Assembly (NCBI RefSeq): GCF_003994475.1
Contig: NZ_RZNY01000011.1
Location: forward strand, 62,001-126,000
Length of the DNA: 64,000 nucleotides
From: Paenibacillus anaericanus
GTDB taxonomy: Bacteria > Bacillota > Bacilli > Paenibacillales > Paenibacillaceae
Direction: 5' to 3'
Part shown: piece after piece, positions 35,992-44,757 of the stretch
Layout of the letters: each line of letters starts with the position of its first letter
Position numbering within the stretch: position 1 is the stretch's first letter
Notes under the pieces: model-generated
Database searches by the model: none
The model's input: the letters and a program-made list of their open reading frames with translations, nothing else
Told to the model about the DNA's origin: nothing
Position numbers and translations under genes: made by a program

Positions 35992-36615
35992 TTAATCCAT
36001 TCCGTGTTCTTTGCGAATTTTGTACAACCCTTGAAGCAGTAGTTCTGATGGATCTCGATTCACCAGGAAATGCGTAAATAATAGATGTAGCGGAAATGCA
36101 CACACGTTATTGCCTTCCCGTATCACCGGAAATCCTGCTTCGAAGACAGGGCCGTGCTCTTCATTCCAGTCGAGACCCGCATGAACTTGCTCTGGAGCGA
36201 ATTCTTCTCGAACGGCCTCTATCATTTGCGGAATCAACACTTTGTCGATGAGTGCTTTGGCTTCATCTTCACCTACAGGTGGTTTAGGAAGCGCTTTTCC
36301 ACCTTTGACCTTCATCAACTCGAAGAAAAATGAAGCCATCCATTCAGCCGGATTACTGCCCGACTGGAATTGTGAAATCAATTCATGTAGAAGAAAACCA
36401 CATGCATACCCATCATTCGAGTCATCCTTCACATGATAAACAAAGATCGGACCGTATTTATCATGGTTTAACACTAGCGCATCAACTTCGTCAAAGTGCA
36501 TTTTCAAAGCCGTAAGACCGTTTTGATGAACAGCCTTGATCAGCTCAGTCAATTTTTCATCTGTATTATTTGATTGACTGTTGTTGTCTTCTTCGTTCGT
36601 TATCTCATTATTCAT
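35992..36615 (-). CDS. Protein of unknown function with two internal repeats
   Basis: About 207 residues, soluble, not recognised. It contains two related segments, about 40-100 and 140-200: the first has KYGPIFVYHV and GFLLHELISQF, the second EHGPVFEAGFPV and AFPLHLLFTHF, each followed by a P-x-E-x-hydrophobic helix (NPAEWMASFF, DPSELLLQGL). The N-terminal 25 residues are Asn/Glu-rich and probably disordered. The ATG at 36615 has GAGGAT upstream; a GTG at 36627 is less likely. It stands alone with its own terminator. Confidence 0.75.
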   Translation of the reverse strand: MNNEITNEEDNNSQSNNTDEKLTELIKAVHQNGLTALKMHFDEVDALVLNHDKYGPIFVYHVKDDSNDGYACGFLLHELISQFQSGSNPAEWMASFFFELMKVKGGKALPKPPVGEDEAKALIDKVLIPQMIEAVREEFAPEQVHAGLDWNEEHGPVFEAGFPVIREGNNVCAFPLHLLFTHFLVNRDPSELLLQGLYKIRKEHGMD

Positions 36616-36679
36616 CGTTATCCTCACCCGCTTCCATCATATCATTCGAGTATTTGAACAGTCTAGTCCGGCTTAAAAC

Positions 36680-36733
36680 TTGACAAAAGACAAACCTATT
36701 TCTAAAATGTTAATTATCTCGATGATCAAGATA
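36680..36733 (+). promoter_or_regulatory. Flavodoxin promoter with MarR-type palindrome
   Basis: TTGACA (36680-36685), 17 bases, TAAAAT (36703-36708); predicted start near 36716. TATCTCGATGATCAAGATA (36715-36733) covers the start point. It matches the MarR promoter site at 29932-29950 in all 16 arm bases; only the three central bases differ. Confidence 0.75.
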
Positions 36734-36836
36734 CTTGAAATATAAGATTCTCGAAACGATGTAATTATAGTGTGATTAGCGTTAACATTCGAATATAAAT
36801 CGCAGTACAAATTTTAGCTGAAAAGGGTGAATAATA

Positions 36837-37271
36837 ATGGCAGTACTAGTTCTATACGCTACAAAATCAGGAGCAACTGAGCAATGTGCAAAAGTATTAT
36901 CAGCGGAACTTTCGGATTGTACCCTTTGCAATATCGCTGTAGACAAGCCCGATATTGAATCTTTTGATCAAATTATTTTAGGTGCTGGAGTACGGGATGG
37001 AAAAATATACAAACCAATTCGTGATTTTATCAAAAAAAATCAAACCGAGTTGTTAAAAAAGAGTATGGGCTATTATATTTGCAACGAAAAGCCTAAGAAA
37101 ACGGAAGAAATAATAGAAGACAATATTCCTGTTGATCTAAAAAAAGCAGCGATCTGTATTGAATCATTTGGAGGATATAAGGCCTACGCTGCACCAAAAG
37201 AAGGAACAGATCAGTTGAAAGGGATTTTCATAGATAGAATAAAAGTCTTCTCGAAAAGTTTAAATAAGTAA
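36837..37271 (+). CDS. Flavodoxin-domain protein (HemG-like)
   Basis: A 144-residue single-domain flavodoxin fold starting AVLVLYATKSGATEQCAK (FMN phosphate loop), with IILGAGVRDGKIY and YYICNEKPKK further on, similar to HemG-type menaquinone-dependent oxidoreductases and related stress flavodoxins. GGGTG lies before the ATG. It is a one-gene unit with a strong promoter whose start is covered by the palindrome shared with the MarR gene near 30 kb, so it is likely induced when that repressor releases. The redox partner is unknown. Confidence 0.85.
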   Translation: MAVLVLYATKSGATEQCAKVLSAELSDCTLCNIAVDKPDIESFDQIILGAGVRDGKIYKPIRDFIKKNQTELLKKSMGYYICNEKPKKTEEIIEDNIPVDLKKAAICIESFGGYKAYAAPKEGTDQLKGIFIDRIKVFSKSLNK

Positions 37272-37279
37272 CTTCAACA

Positions 37280-37324
37280 AAAAGCCGCTAATCGCTTGGA
37301 AACCCAAGTACTTAGCGGCTTTTA
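37280..37324. terminator. Bidirectional terminator after flavodoxin gene
   Basis: GCCGCTAA (37284-37291) and TTAGCGGC (37312-37319) arms with flanking A and T runs, between converging genes. Confidence 0.75.
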
Positions 37325-37375
37325 TACTTTTATAGTTAAAGACCTAAATCCACTGCTGAGGAGTGGTTATGAATG

Positions 37376-37612
37376 TTACTTAAGAACCTCTACGGTTCCT
37401 TCCTTCATCGTAAAAAATCCATTGTCAACAAAGGCTAAGATTCGACTTACGCTTACTCCAGTTTGATTCGAAAGATCTAGTACAATGGTATCCGGGTGAA
37501 CCTCAACAATGCGACGTACTTTCTGATACATCTGCTCACAGCTGGGGCACATTTTTATGGTATTTTTTTCGGTTAAGTTTCCACAAAAATCACAAATTTG
37601 ATAATTTCCCAT
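37376..37612 (-). CDS. Small zinc-ribbon/helix protein (YvyF-like)
   Basis: 78 residues. The N-terminus carries two CxxC pairs (CDFCGN and CPSCEQ) of a zinc ribbon; the C-terminal half reads LSNQTGVSVSRILAFVDNG, a helix-turn-helix-like segment. The layout matches YvyF, a small protein normally found in the flagellar/competence gene region of Bacillus, but here it stands alone. Role unknown; regulatory or structural. Confidence 0.7.
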   Translation of the reverse strand: MGNYQICDFCGNLTEKNTIKMCPSCEQMYQKVRRIVEVHPDTIVLDLSNQTGVSVSRILAFVDNGFFTMKEGTVEVLK

Positions 37613-37854
37613 GTTGTCTCCTTAGGTATGTGTCTCTATGTACCACTTATGTACTATCTATCATGACTACTATGAATCATTATACCTGTATTTAGCAAAC
37701 ACTGCTATATATAGATTCTTTATTCTCACTCGTAAAAACGATACTTTCGCCCGATATTCATTTTAAAATAGCTCTAAGAATAGACTTTGAATTTTGAATC
37801 CCCTATAATATTAAAGGATAATTCAACAAAAATACGAACATTAAGGTGTAATTT

Positions 37855-39225
37855 ATGACAAAATATACGCAAGTATTCTTAGGAACTGCTTTTTCCTCTA
37901 AGACGCCTAAAGAAGTACAAATTCTAAGAGATTATCTTTTCTGTGTGAATGCGGACGGTATGATCGAACAAACCGTTGCTCCAGAAGATGCTGAGTATCA
38001 AACGTTACTTGATGCTTACCAAGGGAAAGAGAACTTTCATCGTTTAGCCGAAGGTCAGTATATCTTGCCTGGATTTGTGGATTTGCATGTTCATGCACCG
38101 CAATGGGCTCAATCTGGAACAGCTTTGGATATTCCGCTCCATGATTGGTTGAACACATACACGTTTCCAGTAGAATCGAAATTTTCTGATTTGAATTTTG
38201 CCCAAGATGTCTATCAAGATGTCGTAAGCACCCTGCTCGCAAATGGAACCACAACTGTACTTTATTTCGCAACCGTGCATAAAGAAGCAAGTATATTGCT
38301 AGCCAAAATTTGTGCTGAAAAGGGACAACGCGGTTTGGTTGGGAAAGTAGTTATGGATCATCAGGACAACAACCCTGAATACTATCGTGACCAAGATACT
38401 GAGACTGCATTAGCGGATACAGAGGAATTTATTATCGCGATCAAGGAGCTAGCGAAGTCAACGAAACAAGGGGTCTATCCTGTCGTCACTCCGCGTTTTA
38501 TTCCAAGCTGTACCGATGAAGCATTACAAGGTCTAGGAGAATTAGCTACAAAGTACGATACTTACGTACAATCTCACTGTAGTGAAAGCGATTGGGAGCA
38601 TGGCTACGTACAAGAACGTTACAATAAGAACGATGCGTTTGCTTTAAACGATTTTGGTCTCTTACGTGATAAGTCCGTTATGGCGCATTGCAATTTCATT
38701 AATGATGCTGATGCCGATCTATTCGCCGAAACGGGTACTGCGGTTTGCCATTGTCCCATCTCCAATGCTTATTTTGCTAATAGCGTAATTCCTATCGCAC
38801 ATCTACATGCTAAAAATGTTGAAATTGGTTTAGGATCCGATATCTCTGGTGGTTTCTCACCGAGCCTCTACGATAATGCCAGACAAGCAGTCATCTCCTC
38901 CAGAATGCTGGAAGACGGTGTGAATACGAATCTTCCTGCTGAAGAACGTGGTGTTCCAAATTCACGTATCACCATTAACGAAGCGTTCTATCTCGCAACA
39001 GCCGGAGGCGGTGAAAGTCTTAGCTTACCGATCGGCCGCTTAGAAGCGAGCTACGCATGGGATATACAAATCATTGATACGAAATTAGCTTCTGCAAAAC
39101 TGCCTATTTACCAGGCCAATGAAGACTTACTTGATGTCTTCCAGAAGATCATGTATCTTGCCCGTCCTGAGAACATTCGCGAAGTTTGGGTACAGGGTGA
39201 GAAAGTTCATTCTCGTATGTCTTAA
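37855..39225 (+). CDS. guaD: Guanine deaminase
   Basis: A 456-residue amidohydrolase that converts guanine to xanthine. Metal and active-site motifs are in place: PGFVDLHVHAPQ (HxH), QSHCSESDWE, MAHCNF, and the late Asp in LGSDISGG. The length fits the GuaD family of the ATZ/TRZ type (about 450 residues). AAGGTG precedes the ATG, and TATAAT lies near 37804. The last 25 codons are partly copied at 43344-43393. The gene has its own terminator and stands between unrelated genes. Confidence 0.92.
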   Translation: MTKYTQVFLGTAFSSKTPKEVQILRDYLFCVNADGMIEQTVAPEDAEYQTLLDAYQGKENFHRLAEGQYILPGFVDLHVHAPQWAQSGTALDIPLHDWLNTYTFPVESKFSDLNFAQDVYQDVVSTLLANGTTTVLYFATVHKEASILLAKICAEKGQRGLVGKVVMDHQDNNPEYYRDQDTETALADTEEFIIAIKELAKSTKQGVYPVVTPRFIPSCTDEALQGLGELATKYDTYVQSHCSESDWEHGYVQERYNKNDAFALNDFGLLRDKSVMAHCNFINDADADLFAETGTAVCHCPISNAYFANSVIPIAHLHAKNVEIGLGSDISGGFSPSLYDNARQAVISSRMLEDGVNTNLPAEERGVPNSRITINEAFYLATAGGGESLSLPIGRLEASYAWDIQIIDTKLASAKLPIYQANEDLLDVFQKIMYLARPENIREVWVQGEKVHSRMS

Positions 39226-39257
39226 CATCAATCAATATGACCTTTATTAGGCCTTCA

Positions 39258-39293
39258 AGAGGTGACTTCTGAATCAGGAGTCATCTTTTTTTG
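39258..39293 (+). terminator. guaD terminator
   Basis: AGAGGTGACT and AGTCATCTTTTTTT form a stem with one G-T pair and end in seven T, 33 bases after the stop codon. Confidence 0.75.
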
Positions 39294-39318
39294 TTCGATA
39301 GTTCGGTTCAAACACAAA

Positions 39319-39366
39319 TGACCCGTAAGAGGGGTACTTTTTTCAAAGTTTCCATCTTACGGGTCA
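39319..39366 (-). terminator. Terminator-like hairpin after MMPL gene
   Basis: Perfect 12-base arms TGACCCGTAAGA and TCTTACGGGTCA with a 24-base loop, 48 bases beyond the MMPL stop. Only a weak T-rich tail follows, so termination is uncertain. Confidence 0.45.
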
Positions 39367-39413
39367 CAGTTCAGGATAGCGATCTAGGCTTTCTTTATCA
39401 TCTACGCAGCAAG

Positions 39414-42400
39414 TTATTTATTTGAAATTTTCATAACAAGGTTCTCGCTGTTGGAAGATCTTTTTCTGTTCTTGATGGATTCAGGAAGCAACATAAGCGC
39501 CGGGAGTAGCATTGGCAGAAAGATAAAACAAAGTACAACCAGACCTACGATCGTCGCCACCGCCAATTCTATAAGCAAGATTAGGCCTGATGGAGCCAAC
39601 GTTGCGAGAGTCCCCCCTAGTATAATCATAGCTGAGATAACGACACCTCCCACATGTTTCGCTGCGTGGATTATCGCTTCACCTGTTGGCAAATCTTCAT
39701 GTTCCTTATATCGCATCATGAGGAAGATACTATAGTCCACCCCGACCGCTACAATGATGATGAAGGAGAAGAACGGCACGAAGGAGGATACCCCATCTGC
39801 TTTGATGATATATTCAGCGACGACATTCGATGCCGCCATGGCAACATAATAAGAAGCTAACAATGACAGGACAATATACACGGACGTCCAGAACTTCCGA
39901 ATAACGAATAACAATACCAGGAATATACCAGCAATGATAATAATCGCCGTACTGCTGAACGATTCTACCTGTGCAGCATTCATATCATATGTCGTTGAAC
40001 TCGGTCCTGTGGCACCGAATTTTGCGCCTGCCAGTACCGTTCCATTCAATCCAGTTGTCATCGTATCGTTGATTTTCTCGATTGTCTCCATCGCTGCCGG
40101 AGAATACGGATCAAGATCCAAGATGACAATCCACTTCGTAATGGTCCGGTCCTGTGACATGAAATTATTTAATGAACCTTTGAAATCCTCACTCGTTAAA
40201 GCTTCACGCGGAATAAAGAAGGTCTTGGACGAATTTAATTCGGTGATGAAATTTCCTGTCTTATTTAGACCATCCGAAATATCCCCTAAACCGTCTCCGC
40301 TTTTGCCTAGTCCGTCTTTTAATTGCGTCATACCATCGGACAGTTGGGATAACCCGGTTGAGAGCTTCTGTTGTCCATCTTTAACTCCAGCAAGGCCTTC
40401 ATTCAGCCTCTTCATATTTGTAGCAATCTCACGGTTACCTGCAGCGCCCTCCTTAAGACCTTTCACGAGCGCATCCGCTCCTGAGGATAAGGCTGCAAGA
40501 CCATTCGTCATTTGGGTCTGCGCCTCTGCTATCTGCTGTAACCCTTGGGAAGCCTTGGCGAAGTTTTCATTCAGCTGCGTATAATTTTTGTTCAGCTCTT
40601 GGAAACCTCCAATAATCTGTGCCATCCCAGATTCAAGTCCTGTACCCGTCTGTTTCAGCGTCAGGTAATCTGGATCTTGGCCCAAATCGCTATACTTGGC
40701 GCCCAGCCCTCCGATTAACCCATTCATTCCGGCAAGCCCCTGCTGAATAGCCGGTAATTTACTTTCCAACTGAACATAACCATCGCCCAAGGTGTTGTAA
40801 CCCAGGTTCAATTGCGTCATGCCGTTACTTAATTTCGAAGTTTCCGCAGCAACGGCGTTAAGACCCGTCTCGAGACTTTTTATGCCATCACGAAGTTGTG
40901 CTGCACCGCCCGCCCCTTGGTCGATACCTTGCGTCACTTGATTGATCGCATCGGTAATTTGGGTATAACCATTTTGTACTTGACCCGTACCCGAGACGAG
41001 TTGGTCTACGCTCGAGAAGTCCGGGCTAACCAATTTGTCTTGCATTTGCAAGATGCCGTCCTGAATCTGATCTACGCCGTCTTTCGTGTCATGTATGCCA
41101 TCCGCGACTGTCTCTGTCTGCGAACTAATATAGAACTCATCAATCGGCTCCGATTGCGGTTGGGTCACACTTGCGACCATTTTCACGCCATCAACTTCTT
41201 TTAATTTATCCGTTAATTTATCGACGACGGCCAAGGACTCGTTATTATCCATAGCTTTATCACTCTGAGCGACAACTGTCGTCGGCAGAGCCTGACCCCG
41301 GCTGAAGTGCTCAGCTACGATATTAAAGCCATGCGTCGATTCGTACCCATCCCCCAACTCTTTTATTTGGTCGAAGGAGAGCTTCTGCCCACTGGACAGC
41401 AGAACTGGAATCATCATGATCACGATGATACCTGTGGTCAGCACCGGGTATTTGACCGCTGTAGATGTCATCTTCGCCCAGAGTTTGTTCTCCTTATGCC
41501 CAGTCACTTTCTTTGTCGGCCAGAATAATTTATTTCCCAATGTCTTCATGATAAACGGCGTTAATGTCATGATCTCAAGTAACAGAATGACAGCCCCGAT
41601 CGCAACGACATTAGCCGATTGATAGATCCCGAAGGTTGAGAAGCTTAAGCCTGCGAATGCGATAAAGACCGTTAAAATACTATAGACTATGGTCTTCCCT
41701 GCCGTCTTATAAGTTGAAATAATAGCTTCATCCGTTGATTTGCCATGTGCAAGCTCTTCCTTGAACCGATTAAACAAGAGAATGTTGTAGTCGGTCCCAA
41801 TCCCGAACAGAATCGCAATAAGTAGCATTTGTGTCAAGCTGGTCAACGGGAAATGGAACTTGTCGATGAGTTGGGCTGCAATCCCCATCGAACATAGATA
41901 GGTAATCCCCACCGCAAACAGCGAGACGAATGGGATGATGACAGAGCGAAACATAATAATTAATACTACAAGAATAAAGATAACGGTCAGAATCGCACTC
42001 TTCTCGACGCCTTTCTCAGATGCCTTCAGATAATCGTTCTGAATGAATTCCTCACCGGTCAAATAGAAGGGTACCTTTACGTCCTTCAACGTTTGATTGA
42101 ACTCTTCCTTGATATCTTCGATTTCGCGTTGTTTCTTATCTAGGCTAAAACTTGCCATTATAGTCGTCTGATCCTCAGATATGAGGGAAGATTTCGCATC
42201 TGGCATGGAGAACGGATCCAGCATATCACCGACACCGAGCTCAGTTTGATGAGACTTGATACTGCCAATACCCGCCTCAATCTGTTGCATATCCTGATCC
42301 GTCAATTTATCCGGGTTGTGGAACACGATGATGTTGCTCGTACCGTTGGTTGGATGCATCTTATTCAAGATCGAAGCTGCAACCTTCGACGGGCTGTTTT

Positions 42401-42527
42401 CTTGCAGCGGATCTTGACCTCTTTGACGCAGAATGGCATTCACATCCGGCTGGAACACGGCTAGTACGATCGTGACCACCAGCCACAAAGCGAGAATACC
42501 CCAACGCCATTTAATAACCTTGTGCAT
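39414..42527 (-). CDS. MMPL/RND-family exporter (YdfJ/YdgH-like)
   Basis: A 1037-residue membrane protein with 12 helices in two MMPL halves, each with one N-terminal helix, a large outside loop and five further helices (for example FGIGTDYNILLFNRFKEE and VGVDYSIFLMMRYKEHE, the conserved proton-relay helices). The second outside loop (about 470-800) is a long run of short helical repeats rich in Gly, Leu and Gln (GLAQL-type), typical of the coiled-coil insert of YhgE/YdgH-like exporters. It is controlled by the TetR gene 87 bases upstream, with a perfect operator between. Substrate may be a lipid or drug. Confidence 0.92.
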   Translation of the reverse strand: MHKVIKWRWGILALWLVVTIVLAVFQPDVNAILRQRGQDPLQENSPSKVAASILNKMHPTNGTSNIIVFHNPDKLTDQDMQQIEAGIGSIKSHQTELGVGDMLDPFSMPDAKSSLISEDQTTIMASFSLDKKQREIEDIKEEFNQTLKDVKVPFYLTGEEFIQNDYLKASEKGVEKSAILTVIFILVVLIIMFRSVIIPFVSLFAVGITYLCSMGIAAQLIDKFHFPLTSLTQMLLIAILFGIGTDYNILLFNRFKEELAHGKSTDEAIISTYKTAGKTIVYSILTVFIAFAGLSFSTFGIYQSANVVAIGAVILLLEIMTLTPFIMKTLGNKLFWPTKKVTGHKENKLWAKMTSTAVKYPVLTTGIIVIMMIPVLLSSGQKLSFDQIKELGDGYESTHGFNIVAEHFSRGQALPTTVVAQSDKAMDNNESLAVVDKLTDKLKEVDGVKMVASVTQPQSEPIDEFYISSQTETVADGIHDTKDGVDQIQDGILQMQDKLVSPDFSSVDQLVSGTGQVQNGYTQITDAINQVTQGIDQGAGGAAQLRDGIKSLETGLNAVAAETSKLSNGMTQLNLGYNTLGDGYVQLESKLPAIQQGLAGMNGLIGGLGAKYSDLGQDPDYLTLKQTGTGLESGMAQIIGGFQELNKNYTQLNENFAKASQGLQQIAEAQTQMTNGLAALSSGADALVKGLKEGAAGNREIATNMKRLNEGLAGVKDGQQKLSTGLSQLSDGMTQLKDGLGKSGDGLGDISDGLNKTGNFITELNSSKTFFIPREALTSEDFKGSLNNFMSQDRTITKWIVILDLDPYSPAAMETIEKINDTMTTGLNGTVLAGAKFGATGPSSTTYDMNAAQVESFSSTAIIIIAGIFLVLLFVIRKFWTSVYIVLSLLASYYVAMAASNVVAEYIIKADGVSSFVPFFSFIIIVAVGVDYSIFLMMRYKEHEDLPTGEAIIHAAKHVGGVVISAMIILGGTLATLAPSGLILLIELAVATIVGLVVLCFIFLPMLLPALMLLPESIKNRKRSSNSENLVMKISNK

Positions 42528-42573
42528 GCTTACAATCTCCTCTCTACTTTTCCCTATCCATTAATTCCCACAG

Positions 42574-42595
42574 ATAATGAACAAGCGTTCATTAT
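42574..42595. promoter_or_regulatory. TetR operator before MMPL exporter
   Basis: Perfect palindrome ATAATGAAC-N4-GTTCATTAT, 47 bases before the MMPL start and just after the tetR gene. Confidence 0.75.
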
Positions 42596-42614
42596 TAGTC
42601 CAAAAAAATTAAAT

Positions 42615-43232
42615 TTATATATTTAATCTTGAAATAATCCCTGCACAGTATACTCGCAACAATTCGTCTACCAATTGACGCACAGTCTCTCCATCCTCAT
42701 GATCGCGCAAAATAATACATACGCCTTCAATTAAGGTTCCTGCTAGCATGTGAGCCAGATTACGCTCTTCAATCATCGCTTGATCCTGCTGATCTTCCCC
42801 GGGAATGAAGACCTTCATCAGAATATGGGCTGCCAATTGAATCAACTCCTGCTTCACAGGTTCATACGAAGAGCCGCTGCTCAAATTCAACAGAATGCGA
42901 AGCTCCACATTCGATTCTTTGAATAGTTCAACGATCGTACTTTCTACTTTACGGAGATAATCAAGAGGGTTGGTGGTATTTATCACACAGTAGCTATCGT
43001 CAAAATCATCTTTGATCTCCATAAGATATTGAATGAACTTCTCATAGACTGGATGAATCAACTCTTGGAAGAGATCTTCTTTATTCTTAAAATATCGATA
43101 GATATTACCTGGTGTGATCCCCGCCAAATTAGCAATCTGCCGCATAGAGGCGTTGGAATAACCATGCCGCATAAACTCCGACAAGGCCGCTTGAAGAATG
43201 CTGTTTTTTACTTCATCTTTTAAATATTGCAT
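42615..43232 (-). CDS. TetR-family regulator of MMPL exporter
   Basis: About 205 residues. Helix-turn-helix region ASMRQIANLAGITPGNIYRYFKNKEDLF is typical TetR; the C-terminal ligand domain is helical. The frame is open to 43316, but the ATG at 43232 (MQYLKDEV) starts where TetR domains normally start; the ribosome site is weak. It precedes the exporter gene on the same strand, and a 22-base perfect palindrome separates them. Confidence 0.88.
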   Translation of the reverse strand: MQYLKDEVKNSILQAALSEFMRHGYSNASMRQIANLAGITPGNIYRYFKNKEDLFQELIHPVYEKFIQYLMEIKDDFDDSYCVINTTNPLDYLRKVESTIVELFKESNVELRILLNLSSGSSYEPVKQELIQLAAHILMKVFIPGEDQQDQAMIEERNLAHMLAGTLIEGVCIILRDHEDGETVRQLVDELLRVYCAGIISRLNI

Positions 43233-43305
43233 CAATGAACACCCGTTTACTTTTGTTTTTTTTATTATACTGAGCTCCTGCGGAAAATACAACTCCGACT
43301 TTGTC

Positions 43306-43341
43306 AAAAAAAACACGCCTTAGTTTAATCAGCGTGTTTTT
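43306..43341. terminator. Hairpin terminator between MerR and TetR genes
   Basis: AAACACGC and GCGTGTTT arms with a 13-base loop, with A run before and T run after, able to act on either strand. It probably ends the MerR transcript. Confidence 0.65.
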
Positions 43342-43343
43342 AA

Positions 43344-43393
43344 CATGTATCTTGCCCGTCCTGAGAACATTTGCGAAGTTTGGGTACATGGTG
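43344..43393 (+). repeat. Fragment copied from the 3' end of guaD
   Basis: Fifty bases match guaD positions 39150-39199 with only two differences. Translated, it gives MYLARPENI-x-EVWV as in the guanine deaminase C-terminus, then diverges without a stop. The flanks do not match. Confidence 0.85.
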
Positions 43394-43414
43394 AAGGTCT
43401 TTTCTTTGTTATTG

Positions 43415-43678
43415 TCATTGATCCATCCCCAGAGTATCTTTAATTTGCGGAATAGATAGTCCTTTTGCTTTTAGTTCTTTAATCAAAAGAATACGCGCTA
43501 CAGTTACTTCTCTGTTATATCTGCGTGTCAGATTCTCTTCCGCCTGTTCGAAAGGCAGCATACCTTCTTCGGTGTAAAATTTCAGTGTACTATATCGTGA
43601 ATCCGTGAGCCGCACTAATTCGCCAATGGATACAAACTCTGAGTTCAATATAGTCTCCATGGAACGTTGTCTTGACAT
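43415..43678 (-). CDS. MerR-type helix-turn-helix regulator, short
   Basis: About 87 residues with the MerR DNA-binding pattern VSIGELVRLTDSRYSTLKFYTEEGML and RRYNREVTVARILLIKELKAKGLSIPQIKDTL. There is no effector domain after it, so it is a minimal MerR. The ATG at 43678 has AAGGAG 12 bases upstream; the longer frame to 43726 overlaps the gene before it. It is the second gene of a pair with the GPP34-like protein, 16 bases downstream of it. Confidence 0.85.
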   Translation of the reverse strand: MSRQRSMETILNSEFVSIGELVRLTDSRYSTLKFYTEEGMLPFEQAEENLTRRYNREVTVARILLIKELKAKGLSIPQIKDTLGMDQ

Positions 43679-43694
43679 ATGATTACCAACTCCT

Positions 43695-44687
43695 TTAAAT
43701 TGGGCGCCTAGGTACAAGGCGCACACCTTGAATTGGTACTCTCATCATAACGAAATGCGGAGCTGCTTCGTAAACTACATTATCTATTTTAATTGTCGAA
43801 ATCGATCCCTTCTCTAACACTGTAACTTCATGCCCGTAGGACACTAACCGCTTTATTACTTCATTTAGTCTTTGAGTGGAATTGGTAAACCAAGACTCCG
43901 TCTCAATAAAGACAGCTTGCGAGCGCTCTAGCATGGGGAAGAAGAAATTGATACTGCTACCCACGTACGTCATCGCAAATTTTTTCTTCATTCGAAGGAA
44001 TTGTTTGATTCCTAACTCGAGTCCATGTCGAATTTGAATCGGGAACAATGATTTAGCTAGTAAAGAGCTTTGATAAAATTCATTCATTCTTGAATTTACC
44101 TTCTCTAACTCGTTCCGCGAGAAGAAATCATGCATGCATCCACATTCTCTAAGAAGCCAAAGCATACAAATGATCTCATCTGTCACTAAACCCTCTTCCA
44201 GAATTTCTGCTCGAATATTCTCTGTTGTCCTTGTGTATGCCTCAATATTGCTGCGATATTCTTTGATTTCTACACCTGATGAATCAAAATACATATCGCT
44301 CCCCAAAAGGCTAGGGATTACTTCAAGTAAACCCTCTTCCATTAGTGAATCTGATATGGCATGTTCAAACTTCTTTAATTTTTTATTAGAAAGCTTGGAA
44401 GCCCTTGTCAGCCACCATTTCAGTTCACCCTCTACCTGATCGTTTTTGCGCAGTAAAGGTTTTAAAATTGCTTCTCTATAGAGTATGGGACGAGATGAAT
44501 CAAGCACATCATTTTTTAATACTAATTTATTCTCCGTTTGTGCAAAACCACCGTCTAAGTAGACCTCTAAAATAACAGCTGCTGCCATACTACGAAGAGC
44601 TACTTTCTTGACTGTGGTCATATGAAGACTGCTTTGTGCATTTAACGCCATTAATGAAAAACTTTGTGCTAATTTTAAATCTGTCAT
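43695..44687 (-). CDS. GPP34-like protein (uncertain)
   Basis: About 330 residues, soluble, helix-rich. The N-terminal half resembles GPP34/GOLPH3-fold proteins: LAQSFSLMALNAQ, ALRSMAAAVILEVYLDGGF, then KWWLTRASKLSNKKLKKFE and LMEEGLLEV. The rest (about 160-330) is unassigned, with NFFFPMLERSQAVFIETESW. The ATG at 44687 has GGGGTGGA upstream. It is co-transcribed with a minimal MerR. If GPP34 is right it may bind membrane lipid; family assignment rests on pattern only. Upstream lies an array of AAGTAGT repeats. Confidence 0.55.
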   Translation of the reverse strand: MTDLKLAQSFSLMALNAQSSLHMTTVKKVALRSMAAAVILEVYLDGGFAQTENKLVLKNDVLDSSRPILYREAILKPLLRKNDQVEGELKWWLTRASKLSNKKLKKFEHAISDSLMEEGLLEVIPSLLGSDMYFDSSGVEIKEYRSNIEAYTRTTENIRAEILEEGLVTDEIICMLWLLRECGCMHDFFSRNELEKVNSRMNEFYQSSLLAKSLFPIQIRHGLELGIKQFLRMKKKFAMTYVGSSINFFFPMLERSQAVFIETESWFTNSTQRLNEVIKRLVSYGHEVTVLEKGSISTIKIDNVVYEAAPHFVMMRVPIQGVRLVPRRPI

Positions 44688-44757
44688 AACAATCCACCCC
44701 ATTCATGTTTTTATTCAACCGGGTTAAGTAGCTATATTATGTGGGATAATTTGGTTG

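Noticed and set aside
37834..37843. ACGAACATTA before guaD as a PurR box
   Set aside because: Only one copy is present and it abuts the ribosome site; PurR control normally needs two facing boxes upstream of the promoter.
39319..39366. 12-base inverted repeat as a transposon end
   Set aside because: No transposase, target duplication or second copy; position after a stop codon fits a terminator better.
43415..43726. MerR start at 43726
   Set aside because: It would overlap the GPP34-like gene and lacks a ribosome site; 43678 is better supported.
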